DNA of 64,000 nt from Trichobilharzia szidati. Lineage: Eukaryota; Platyhelminthes; Trematoda; Strigeidida; Schistosomatidae. A program made the translations under genes and the position numbers. Of the stretch, positions 63,552 to 64,000 are shown piece by piece. The notes below the pieces were generated by a model. It was not told where the DNA came from. It was given only the letters and a program-made list of their open reading frames with translations, and made no database searches. The stretch covers positions 64,338,416 to 64,402,415 of the forward strand of contig OX235271.1 of NCBI GenBank assembly GCA_944472155.2, read 5' to 3'. How positions within the stretch are numbered: position 1 is the stretch's first letter; each line of letters opens with the position of its first letter.

Positions 63552-64000
63552 CTCAACCACTCCACCTGCATTGTGTTCAAAAATCTAATTGTTTTTATAT
63601 TACTCTATCTCGACAATATTTATTATTTTTTTTTCTTTCTAAAAATTTTCCTTTTAGGAATTGCTTGATCGAAATCATGTTAAATCAGAGTCAGTTTTTG
63701 ACAACAATACATCGTCTGATTCAAATCCACGTTTTAAACGTGTTCTCTCTATACCAGTATTAGTTCGTTTATATGTGAATAATGCAGCCTATTTAAATGA
63801 AACCATGAAAACTGGTGGTAGTAGTAGTAGTAGTAACAACAATGGTGACCGTGAAGGCGATGACGATGATGATAATCAGTCCAATGATAAACAACAATTA
63901 CTCTCTGAAATGATTATGCATTTTCGTCGAGCATTCATTCTAATTGACATCTTACAGATTGTATCAGATTTAAGACCAAACGATGATTGTCATGATCCTA
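19388..64000 (+). CDS. nup133: Nucleoporin Nup133, partial (17 exons seen; 3' end outside the window)
   Basis: Nup133 is a scaffold subunit of the Y-shaped (Nup107-160) nuclear pore complex. It has an N-terminal seven-bladed beta-propeller and a C-terminal helical stack that binds Nup107. The order of matches to animal Nup133 is colinear: GEWLIVVAGNKLFLW (exon 2), NLRLWPRL (exon 3), GHLVLIDT (exon 4), GILSGLSRRVSNFF (exon 5), LDVWSVD (exon 6), ASDARW and CPMDNSVNWAE (exon 10), YYLPCW (exon 12), ALDLAEQFVDLD (exons 13/14), WFLSNGERSRV (exon 15), FQFLGRRKDLFSLAKL (exon 16) and IPVLVRLYV (exon 17). All introns are GT-AG and phases match at every junction. The visible coding length is 4,948 nt (about 1,649 codons), already longer than the vertebrate protein of about 1,150 residues. 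Low-complexity inserts account for much of the excess. Introns grow from 41 bp to about 4.6 kb and are full of transposons. Confidence 0.92.
19571..19665 (+). CDS. nup133: nup133 exon 2
   Basis: 95 nt, entered in phase 1 after a 41-bp intron and left in phase 0 at GTACGT. It encodes residues of about 48-79 with GEWLIVVAGNKLFLWKY, the first propeller blade. In animals this position carries the motif ending in LIIWK. Confidence 0.85.
19779..20039 (+). CDS. nup133: nup133 exon 3
   Basis: 261 nt, phase 0 at both ends, after a 113-bp intron with a pyrimidine-rich acceptor (CTCTTCTACTAG). It encodes propeller residues of about 80-166, including FDLPVSD and GGNLRLWPRL. The latter matches the conserved REGSIRYWPSL region of animal Nup133. 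Confidence 0.9.
20570..20965 (+). mobile_element. RTE-like LINE 3' fragment in intron 3
   Basis: A degenerate frame keeps DKPIDEVVKLHW near 20,780-20,815, the same landmark (VDE-VKLHRLRWLGHVL) seen in the better copies at 41,660-42,300 and 48,370-49,160. It is heavily decayed. Confidence 0.5.
21183..21211. repeat. (TA)n microsatellite upstream of exon 4
   Basis: About 28 bp of TA repeat ending some 50 bp before the exon 4 acceptor. Confidence 0.95.
21264..21329 (+). CDS. nup133: nup133 exon 4
   Basis: A 22-codon micro-exon, phase 0 at both ends, with SGAFVAATRTGHLVLIDT, a propeller blade matching the GGSFILSSSGSQLIRL region. A (TA)n tract lies about 50 bp upstream of its acceptor. Confidence 0.9.
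21330..22358. other. Intron 4, nothing recognised
   Basis: About 1 kb of AT-rich intron. I see no repeat family, open frame of note or conserved motif in it. Confidence 0.5.
22359..22526 (+). CDS. nup133: nup133 exon 5, with ALPS-like segment
   Basis: 56 codons, phase 0 at both ends (residues of about 189-244). GILSGLSRRVSNFFSLVSS (about residues 208-226) corresponds to the loop that in human Nup133 forms the amphipathic lipid-packing sensor (ALPS) contacting curved nuclear membrane. It keeps the small and serine-rich polar face with spaced large hydrophobics. Confidence 0.92.
22683..22800 (-). repeat. Sm-alpha-like SINE fragment
   Basis: Minus-strand copy of the hammerhead part only, with the usual lead GTTAGAGAACCATTGG on the plus strand and the GGGAGTCTTCAGC core complement. 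It lacks the tRNA-like region. Confidence 0.7.
23268..23495 (+). mobile_element. tRNA-derived SINE sharing its tail with the RTE LINE
   Basis: Starts with an A-box-like segment (TGGTTCGGCGGTAGAACG) and a B-box-like GGTCCGATTCCT. It ends in a tail reading CCCTATGTTCCACTGGGAAC, which is also the 3' end of the RTE-like copies at 55,245 (minus) and 56,690 (plus). Confidence 0.7.
23622..23738 (+). CDS. nup133: nup133 exon 6
   Basis: 39 codons, phase 0 at both ends. It encodes CLCFALYKNQLDVWSVD, matching the propeller blade that reads SSNISKWELD in animals. The donor is GTAAGA. Confidence 0.9.
23893..24290 (-). repeat. Sm-alpha-type SINE with hammerhead ribozyme
   Basis: One of the fullest copies. 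On the minus strand it reads: a 5' block (AGAAGTTAGAATTCATG and upstream), a tRNA-like segment with B-box GGTTCGAATCC, a hammerhead domain, then the CCAATGGTTCTCTAAC tail. This layout fits the Sm-alpha family of schistosomes. It contains the ribozyme candidate listed separately. Confidence 0.8.
23973..24022 (-). ncRNA. Hammerhead ribozyme candidate in SINE
   Basis: On the minus strand, stem I is GTACTG paired with CAGTAC. It encloses core CTGAAGA (fits CUGANGA), stem II GTCC/GGAC, a GAAA core, and short stem III CAG/CTG ending in the cleavage triplet GTC. The one irregularity is extra bases (GGAG) before GAAA, which may weaken activity. Confidence 0.65.
24300..25940. other. Intron 6 interior, nothing recognised apart from a microsatellite
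   Basis: A GATGAT/GAGGAG tract lies at about 24,324-24,358. The rest is AT-rich intron with short open frames (for example 25,461-25,694) and no motif I recognise. Confidence 0.5.
25947..26230. repeat. Head-to-head pair of Sm-alpha-type SINEs
   Basis: A minus copy (25,947-26,098) and a plus copy (26,099-26,230) meet at their tRNA-like ends. The plus half keeps GGTTCGAACC and a decayed hammerhead (TTGAGGA core, intact GAAA, then GTGTC/CAGG). Confidence 0.75.
26429..26840 (+). CDS. nup133: nup133 exon 7
   Basis: 412 nt, enters in phase 0 and leaves in phase 1 at GTAAGT. It encodes residues of about 284-420 with a serine-rich insert, then TLAYILLSRTDD and LLTVKFNQIESSL, the later propeller blades. 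The acceptor follows a T-rich tract. A (TA)n tract begins about 30 bp after the donor. Confidence 0.9.
26868..26912. repeat. (TA)n microsatellite just after the exon 7 donor
   Basis: About 40 bp of uninterrupted TA starting some 30 bp inside intron 7. Confidence 0.95.
27100..27480 (+). mobile_element. RTE-like LINE 3' remnant
   Basis: Decayed copy of the tail seen at 41,940-42,300: AGTCTTTAACTGTTGG and GGCTCAAAATGATTC resemble the STTVS and GDMAQ segments. Short TG repeats lie near 27,405. Confidence 0.45.
27850..28300 (-). mobile_element. RTE-like LINE 3' remnant
   Basis: Minus-strand sequence encoding fragments of the VKLHRLRWLGHVL landmark (complement near 28,190-28,250) and of the downstream region. 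Stops and frameshifts throughout. Confidence 0.6.
28415..29593 (-). mobile_element. Penelope-like element remnant flanked by inverted repeats
   Basis: The minus-strand frame 28,737-29,321 encodes a PLE GIY-YIG region: LFSCACGGASYIGCCSKN, with the YIG and downstream R present, then SSILGHLVQTG. It is flanked by inverted repeats of about 265 bp, 28,415-28,680 and 29,334-29,593, which have small indels. The outer end of the repeat holds CCTGATGATGAAGAGG followed by CGAAAAG, vaguely like a hammerhead core. No intact RT is present. Confidence 0.78.
29600..30010. other. Intron 7 stretch, nothing recognised
   Basis: AT-rich sequence between a PLE and a LINE with no feature I can support. Confidence 0.45.
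30020..30610 (-). mobile_element. RTE-like LINE 3' end
   Basis: The minus-strand frame 30,271-30,591 reads SIDETVKLHRLRWLGHVLRMPSH, then CRLPGWGPRDGKNQW and GDMAQTHRSQW, the typical C-terminal end of this LINE. The 3' UTR runs to about 30,020. Truncated at the 5' side. Confidence 0.75.
30612..30690 (-). repeat. Tail fragment of the RTE-tailed SINE
   Basis: Minus-strand piece with the CCCTATGTTCCACTGGGAAC-type tail only. Confidence 0.6.
30898..31285. repeat. Head-to-head pair of Sm-alpha-type SINEs
   Basis: The minus half (30,898-31,060) has lost its hammerhead by internal deletion. The plus half (31,085-31,285) keeps a good hammerhead. They face each other with their tRNA-like ends, as in the other pairs. 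Confidence 0.72.
31184..31229 (+). ncRNA. Hammerhead ribozyme candidate in SINE
   Basis: Core CTGAAGA, stem II GTC/GAC, intact GAAA without the extra bases seen elsewhere, stem III CAG/CTG, then GTT as cleavage triplet. Stem I is GTACTT against CAGTAC (one mismatch). Fits the type I hammerhead of Sm-alpha. Confidence 0.62.
31359..31680 (+). CDS. nup133: nup133 exon 8
   Basis: 322 nt, enters in phase 1 and leaves in phase 2. It encodes TGQTIGKLEFSPNLP and SLFIFLTCQCGLLTLTP, equivalent to the last propeller blade ending in GLVSIT in animals. A polar, serine- and asparagine-rich linker of about 60 residues follows toward the helical domain. Confidence 0.9.
31785..31870 (-). mobile_element. LINE 3' tail fragment with (TAA)n
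   Basis: Matches the 3' end of the LINE at 36,640-37,570 on the minus strand (TTTATTCCAAACA and TGGAATTCTCAG segments next to a TAA-rich tract). Confidence 0.6.
31925..33070 (+). mobile_element. RTE-like LINE 3' part, split by a solo LTR
   Basis: Before the LTR: FTYLGSYVSCNELIADEISAQ near 31,975-32,035, then VDEVVKLC near 32,285. After the LTR the element resumes with the CRLPGW and QW segments (32,810 onward) and the usual 3' UTR to about 33,070. The continuity across the 4-bp target duplication shows the LTR element inserted into an existing LINE. Confidence 0.75.
32472..32809 (-). mobile_element. Solo LTR (338 bp) with CCTG target duplication
   Basis: On the minus strand it begins TGTGGTGAG and ends CTGTTGTTACA. 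It is flanked by CCTG at 32,468-32,471 and 32,810-32,813. Same family as the LTRs at 51,566-52,625. The length of about 330 bp resembles the schistosome Boudicca type, but I cannot verify the family. Confidence 0.88.
33080..34257. other. Intron 8 end, nothing recognised
   Basis: About 1.2 kb with short open frames (for example 33,488-33,700, minus) and no motif or repeat family I can name. Confidence 0.45.
34258..34483 (+). CDS. nup133: nup133 exon 9
   Basis: 226 nt, enters in phase 2 and leaves in phase 0 at GTAGGT. The last part, SPMDRLFVALCEVARIYWMGF, aligns with the first helices of the stack (animal KIKLLKAAFLQYCR region). This exon joins propeller and helical domains. Confidence 0.9.
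34640..36180 (-). mobile_element. Penelope-like element with RT core and GIY-YIG
   Basis: On the minus strand the RT catalytic motif YVDD lies at 36,068-36,079 within HLDIYKRYVDDTFVICD. One stop codon later the frame continues uninterrupted for 294 codons (36,025-35,141). It includes RT thumb-side sequence, then the endonuclease: YQFTCSCGARYIGRSQRT followed by RIREH and, later, KTAEALAIH, where the catalytic glutamate is expected. The 3' end toward 34,640 resembles the terminal repeat of the copy at 43,191. It is the best-preserved PLE in the window, 5'-truncated. Confidence 0.85.
36640..37570 (-). mobile_element. LINE 3' end with (TAA)n tail
   Basis: The minus-strand frames encode IEYLGLSVSSDLSW (near 37,440-37,480) and then a 136-codon frame with LKKDFALLRRALKAV and TTKYKNSTIPYLAQLL, C-terminal LINE features. 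The element ends in a TAA-type repeat at about 36,647-36,665. A related tail lies at 31,785. The clade is uncertain. Confidence 0.7.
37571..38310. other. Intron 9 stretch, nothing recognised
   Basis: AT-rich intron sequence without a repeat family, open frame or motif I can support. Confidence 0.45.
38318..38842. repeat. Head-to-head pair of Sm-alpha-type SINEs, near complete
   Basis: Minus copy 38,318-38,648 and plus copy 38,649-38,842. Both retain a tRNA-like segment (plus copy: GGTTGGAACCCC) and a hammerhead region with GTCC/GGAC stem II (plus copy imperfect) and GGAGGAAACAGC. They meet around 38,648 in the block CTACTGGTTACTGCC. One of the best preserved pairs. Confidence 0.78.
39127..40133 (+). 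CDS. nup133: nup133 exon 10 (largest exon)
   Basis: 1,007 nt, phase 0 in and phase 2 out (residues of about 604-938). It carries the helical-domain landmarks LAKRILNEHPIASDARW and DDCPMDNSVNWAE, both matching animal Nup133 (PASDPRW, DAPMDSIEWAE). Between them are two low-complexity inserts: an asparagine- and glycine-rich one near 39,370-39,420, and a threonine, asparagine, arginine and aspartate-rich one near 39,610-39,900 that includes a short RRLRSRRRR cluster. Confidence 0.93.
40310..40450. repeat. Possible tRNA-like repeat fragment
   Basis: Contains GGGGTTCGAACCTG (B-box-like) and TCTAGACCAGTGAGCCAG, resembling the complementary end of a tRNA-derived SINE. No full tRNA fold or second copy is visible here. 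Confidence 0.35.
40830..41105 (+). mobile_element. RTE-like LINE 3' end (RWIGH type)
   Basis: Encodes RWIGHKLLRKPLSNIT and then GEDRVRRE-type sequence, ending in CCCAAGGGAATAATAATAAC. The landmark is the same as in the copies at 44,170 and 56,385. Frame broken. Confidence 0.7.
41660..42300 (+). mobile_element. RTE-like LINE 3' end
   Basis: Encodes FDHRCQRSISRVKWYDKV, VDETVKLHRLRWLGHVLRMPSH and, after a frameshift, GGQTKTWYQSMKSTTVS. The 3' UTR ends near 42,300 with AAAGTTCTATGTTGAAAACC. Closely related to 30,020-30,610 and 48,370-49,160. Confidence 0.78.
42375..42605 (+). mobile_element. tRNA-derived SINE with RTE-type tail
   Basis: Begins CCATGGTGTTTCAGTACTCC, has a B-box GGGTTCGATTCCT, a poly-C run at about 42,519-42,528, and ends in AAACCCAATGTTCCCC, a decayed form of the shared tail. 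Confidence 0.65.
42731..42995 (+). CDS. nup133: nup133 exon 11
   Basis: 265 nt, phase 2 in and phase 0 out. It encodes a predicted helical segment (SLYQSVFNEVAMNAGF, VLQTVTLIPELIKTF) ending in FLIHVSRLIE. I cannot place its first two thirds on vertebrate Nup133; it may be a lineage-specific helical insert. Its phases fit exons 10 and 12 exactly. Confidence 0.85.
43191..44125 (-). mobile_element. PLE 3' fragment between near-perfect inverted repeats
   Basis: Repeats of 298 bp (43,191-43,488 and 43,828-44,125; mirror sum 87,316 at both ends) flank about 340 bp that includes a minus-strand frame ending in LLCMAEALAIHQYNPELCMQKKF. This is the C-terminal end of the same PLE type as 34,640-36,180. 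The two repeats differ at very few bases. Confidence 0.85.
44170..44565 (+). mobile_element. RTE-like LINE 3' end (RWIGH type)
   Basis: Decayed frames encode RWPVRKD near 44,240 and the region equivalent to TRTLEWNPNEK near 44,390. The tail reads AACCCAAGGGAACAATAATA. It lies directly beside the PLE repeat. Confidence 0.6.
45592..45765 (-). repeat. Sm-alpha-type SINE, hammerhead part
   Basis: Minus-strand copy with core CTGAAGA, stem II GTCCCAAACTAGGAC and an uninterrupted GAAA, followed by the GTC triplet. Stem I does not pair well here (GTACCA against CACTAC). The tRNA-like part is missing or scrambled. Confidence 0.65.
45805..45975 (+). other. Open frame in intron 11, frame-compatible candidate cassette exon
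   Basis: A 57-codon open stretch follows an acceptor-like GTGTTTGCAG and precedes a possible GTATGG donor, with phase 0 at both ends, so it could be spliced between exons 11 and 12 without a frameshift. Its sequence (for example KVALLIQIEGYWIAEVAMHA) has no counterpart I know in Nup133, and the frame stays open well past the donor to 46,266. A transposon or repeat origin is equally likely. Confidence 0.25.
46509..46676 (+). CDS. nup133: nup133 exon 12
   Basis: 56 codons, phase 0 at both ends. It encodes AGVAEIVQYRETRLSSLL and RKVYYLPCW, matching the animal SHYRQNRNSLYRREE and EYVPW segments. Confidence 0.9.
46893..47248 (-). mobile_element. Solo LTR (356 bp) with GAAT target duplication
   Basis: Plus-strand view begins TGTAACAACAGAAGAC and ends CTCTCGCCAA. 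It is flanked by GAAT at 46,889-46,892 and 47,249-47,252. Diverged member of the family at 51,566. Confidence 0.85.
47290..47990 (-). mobile_element. RTE-like LINE 3' remnant
   Basis: Minus-strand remnant with the 3' UTR signature (complement of GAAGTGCAGCAGTTCAAGTTGC near 47,310) and decayed coding pieces. Heavily mutated. Confidence 0.5.
48370..49160 (-). mobile_element. RTE-like LINE 3' end
   Basis: Minus-strand frame 48,783-49,133 encodes SSVRSVLLYGCETWSLRAED, FDHRCLRSISRVKWYNKV and RLRWLGHVLRMPSH, a well-preserved RT C-terminal region. The following frames carry CRLPNWLGSSGR and the 3' UTR to about 48,370. Confidence 0.8.
49195..49315 (+). repeat. Truncated RTE-tailed SINE
   Basis: Contains the AAGAGGGAAGGTTGGGTGTG and CTGAGACTTCAAAACTCC segments of the SINE at 23,268-23,495, ending in TTATGTTCCAC about 50 bp upstream of exon 13. 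Confidence 0.6.
49369..49735 (+). CDS. nup133: nup133 exon 13
   Basis: 367 nt, phase 0 in and phase 1 out. It begins LNHLVKVGSN (animal RQHEIVLKVA region), then a histidine-rich insert near 49,425-49,445, then helices with RRLKHWYASLREYLISIV. Confidence 0.9.
49985..50345. repeat. Decayed head-to-head pair of Sm-alpha-type SINEs
   Basis: Minus half (49,985-50,125) with core CTGATGA and GGACGAAAG; plus half (50,200-50,345) with ATTGAAGAG and GATGAAACAGCTGTCCAGTC. The tRNA-like middles are largely lost. Confidence 0.6.
51043..51239 (-). mobile_element. Short solo LTR (197 bp) with GTAG target duplication
   Basis: Plus-strand view begins TGTAACGACAGAAGGC and ends CTCTCACAACA. Flanked by GTAG at 51,039-51,042 and 51,240-51,243. 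Internally deleted relative to the 338-bp copy. Confidence 0.8.
51566..52625 (+). mobile_element. Young miniature LTR retrotransposon (TRIM-like), 1,060 bp
   Basis: Two LTRs of 319 bp (51,566-51,884 and 52,307-52,625), starting TGTGGTGAG (second copy TTTGGTGAG) and ending TTGTTACA, differ at one base by eye. GTAG target duplications lie at 51,562-51,565 and 52,626-52,629. The 422-bp interior opens with TTTGGTGTCGCTGCC, a likely primer-binding site starting TGG, and ends in a G-rich polypurine tract (GACGGGGGGACGAG). Its frames look like a few gag and pol-end residues (VGRTTYG) but no enzyme domain. A polyadenylation signal AATAAA lies in each LTR (51,840 in the first). It must be mobilised by a full-length relative. 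Confidence 0.9.
52900..53430 (+). mobile_element. Penelope-like element, GIY-YIG part (second type)
   Basis: The frame 52,959-53,414 encodes VHKLVKSLNSILCKPKDPT, the linker that follows the RT, then IYKINCMNCNRQYIGQSG with RIKIQERQ and a later EFVEAW that may supply the metal-binding glutamate. It differs clearly from the PLEs at 34,640 and 28,415. RT is absent. Confidence 0.8.
53879..54138 (+). CDS. nup133: nup133 exon 14
   Basis: 260 nt, phase 1 in and phase 0 out. ALDLAEQFVDLDQIMRWCY matches the animal AASLAEKYCDFDILVQMCE helix. The exon also holds a polar segment absent from vertebrates and ends in EWKLPDYALQ. Confidence 0.92.
54232..54690. repeat. Head-to-head pair of Sm-alpha-type SINEs with the longest centre
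   Basis: Minus half 54,232-54,500 lacks its hammerhead by deletion. Plus half 54,530-54,690 starts GTAGGGTCGCGCTATTTCATG, the exact complement type of the CATAGCGCGACC block in minus copies, and carries GGCTCGAACCCTGG. It shows that the shared unit extends beyond the tRNA-like part. Confidence 0.72.
54690..55240. other. Intron 14 stretch, unassigned
   Basis: A segment at about 54,690-54,960 ends in TCCACTGTTACACG and could be part of another LTR family, but I see no second copy here. The rest is AT-rich. Confidence 0.35.
55245..55445 (-). mobile_element. RTE-like LINE 3' end
   Basis: Minus-strand copy of the RWIGH-type tail. The complement carries the CCCTATGTTC segment and the GRPRVTRRRL-type region near 55,385. 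Confidence 0.65.
55446..56360. other. Intron 14 interior, nothing recognised
   Basis: Contains the open frame 55,434-55,796 (plus) without known motifs. It may be antisense to LINE sequence at its start. No further repeat is supported. Confidence 0.4.
56385..56710 (+). mobile_element. RTE-like LINE 3' end (RWIGH type)
   Basis: Encodes RWIGHNLRKHTI and, with frame breaks, the VEPEREAASGTSKG-type arginine and glycine-rich segment. It ends with AAGCCCTATGTTCCACTAGG and AACCCAAGGGAACAATAATA. The best example of the tail shared with the SINE at 23,268. Confidence 0.75.
56970..57431 (+). CDS. nup133: nup133 exon 15
   Basis: 154 codons, phase 0 at both ends. WFLSNGERSRVQSLL matches the animal RWYLEKGKRGKLLS helix and the end (KDVQNHAWPHLLATGQFTK) matches the HEHLSWLHEIN region. 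Between them is an asparagine-, serine- and methionine-rich insert of about 90 residues. Confidence 0.92.
57925..58140 (+). mobile_element. tRNA-derived SINE with RTE-type tail
   Basis: Starts GCGTCGATGGTTCAGTGGTG (A-box-like), has GGATTCGATTATTGG (B-box-like), and ends in AAGCTCTATGTTTCACTGAG. Confidence 0.68.
58350..58510 (-). mobile_element. RTE-like LINE 3' tail fragment
   Basis: Minus-strand fragment next to a TTATTATTATT tract, with complement CCTAGTGGGACATAGG and the CATGATCTCCTCCATGTCAC segment. Confidence 0.6.
58522..58915 (-). repeat. Sm-alpha-type SINE, nearly full length
   Basis: Same extent as the copy at 23,893-24,290. Stem I pairs (GTACTG against CGGTAC with one wobble) but the core reads CTGAATA, losing an essential G, so the ribozyme is probably dead. 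It is preceded by a GATT repeat near 58,533-58,556. Confidence 0.75.
58940..60220. other. Intron 15 interior, unassigned open frame only
   Basis: The open frame 59,655-59,927 (plus, 90 codons) shows no motif I recognise. No repeat family is evident in the rest. Confidence 0.4.
60225..60440 (-). mobile_element. tRNA-derived SINE with RTE-type tail
   Basis: Minus strand. The complement shows CCAGTGGAACATAGGGCTTC (tail), then GATCGAACCCCGGACC (B-box) and CTAACCACTATGCCACCGAT (A-box end). One of the least decayed copies. Confidence 0.72.
60607..60873 (+). CDS. nup133: nup133 exon 16
   Basis: 89 codons, phase 0 at both ends. AANILYEEACKEFQFLGRR and DLFSLAKLTYLTSD match the animal AHATLLGLANMETRYF and KKTLLGLSKLAALASD helices. 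The donor is GTAGGT. Confidence 0.92.
60955..61400. repeat. Head-to-head pair of Sm-alpha-type SINEs
   Basis: Minus half 60,955-61,165 (core ATTGAAGAG, GGACGAAAC) and plus half 61,175-61,400 with a good hammerhead. They meet near 61,170 between tRNA-like 5' blocks. Confidence 0.74.
61294..61339 (+). ncRNA. Hammerhead ribozyme candidate in SINE
   Basis: Core CTGAGGA, stem II GCCC/GGAC (one mismatch), GAAA, short stem III, cleavage triplet GTC. The inner stem I is ACTA paired with TAGT, a compensated change relative to ACTG/CAGT in the copy at 23,973. That supports the fold. Confidence 0.62.
61410..62090 (-). mobile_element. RTE-like LINE 3' remnant
   Basis: Minus-strand, strongly decayed. 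The landmark region equivalent to VKLHRLRWLGHVL is at about 61,780-61,830 (complement). Confidence 0.5.
62150..62765 (+). mobile_element. Decayed Penelope-like element, RT end and GIY-YIG
   Basis: Encodes VVIPYKEETSETLRRILNKAGIKV (here split by no stop) near 62,190-62,280, then in shifting frames CWNDCQVKYIDQTSRTGTVR and AEH near 62,370-62,450. A final frame follows with LITKALFIESTANTCNRND near 62,590-62,660. YID replaces YIG. Non-functional. Confidence 0.65.
62957..63376 (-). mobile_element. LINE 3' end, distinct RLRWLGH subfamily
   Basis: A 139-codon minus-strand frame with RQLRWLGHVLRMSSQRLPYR, GTGWKRRRGGQPMTWRRGM and SRLPGWGPRHSSNRWLETL. It is more intact and clearly different from the copies at 30,020 and 48,370, so a separate, perhaps younger lineage. 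Confidence 0.75.
63498..63546. repeat. (TA)n microsatellite upstream of exon 17
   Basis: About 45 bp of TA repeat ending roughly 110 bp before the exon 17 acceptor. Confidence 0.95.
63658..64000 (+). CDS. nup133: nup133 exon 17 (continues past the window)
   Basis: Begins in phase 0 with ELLDRNHVKSES. It then encodes IPVLVRLYVNNAAYLN (animal MPVLTAPQLIGLYI) and, after a serine, asparagine and aspartate-rich insert, FRRAFILIDILQIV (animal FKKALDLLEYI). No stop or donor is reached before 64,000. By comparison with animals roughly 100 residues should remain. Confidence 0.9.

Noticed and set aside
1..64000. CRISPR arrays, bacterial operons or rRNA genes
   Set aside because: No regularly spaced short repeats or rRNA-like sequence is seen, and intron structure shows a eukaryotic nuclear genome.

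Overview
The window looks like nuclear DNA of a blood fluke (Schistosoma or a close trematode). It is AT-rich. Its one host gene has tiny introns at the 5' end and multi-kilobase introns further on. The introns are filled with repeat types known from schistosomes: hammerhead-bearing tRNA-derived SINEs of the Sm-alpha type, CR1- and RTE-like LINEs, Penelope-like elements (PLEs) with GIY-YIG domains, and Ty3/gypsy elements with LTRs of about 320-340 bp. The organism assignment is inference from these traits.

Region 1 (1-17,940) is a transposon block folded into a very large imperfect palindrome. The left arm (2-7328) and right arm (9567-16898) are inverted copies of about 7.33 kb, separated by a 2.2 kb unique spacer. 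From the outside inward each arm carries a decayed CR1-like LINE, a broken gypsy pol/LTR segment, about 1 kb of unassigned DNA, and the 3' end of a second LINE. The arms differ by only about 5 bp in net length. Most of their length is nearly identical, but parts of 4330-5560 differ by roughly 8-13 percent. The right-hand LINE runs on past the arm to about 17,680. The homology ends within one base of the window start, so whether the palindrome continues, or this is a contig edge, cannot be seen here.

Region 2 (19,388-64,000 and beyond) is one plus-strand gene, the trematode orthologue of nucleoporin Nup133, a scaffold protein of the Y (Nup107-160) complex of the nuclear pore. I resolved 17 exons whose splice phases all agree. 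They encode about 1,649 codons before the window ends inside exon 17. The N-terminal beta-propeller (exons 1-9), including a conserved membrane-sensing ALPS-like segment in exon 5, is followed by the alpha-helical stack (exons 9-17).

The introns hold nearly everything else: repeated head-to-head pairs of hammerhead SINEs, four recognisable PLE remnants with GIY-YIG or RT motifs plus one C-terminal PLE fragment, RTE and other LINE 3' ends, a SINE family sharing its tail with the RTE LINE, three solo LTRs with 4-bp target duplications, and a very young 1,060-bp miniature LTR element whose two LTRs differ at one base. Nothing else in the window looks like an intact host gene.
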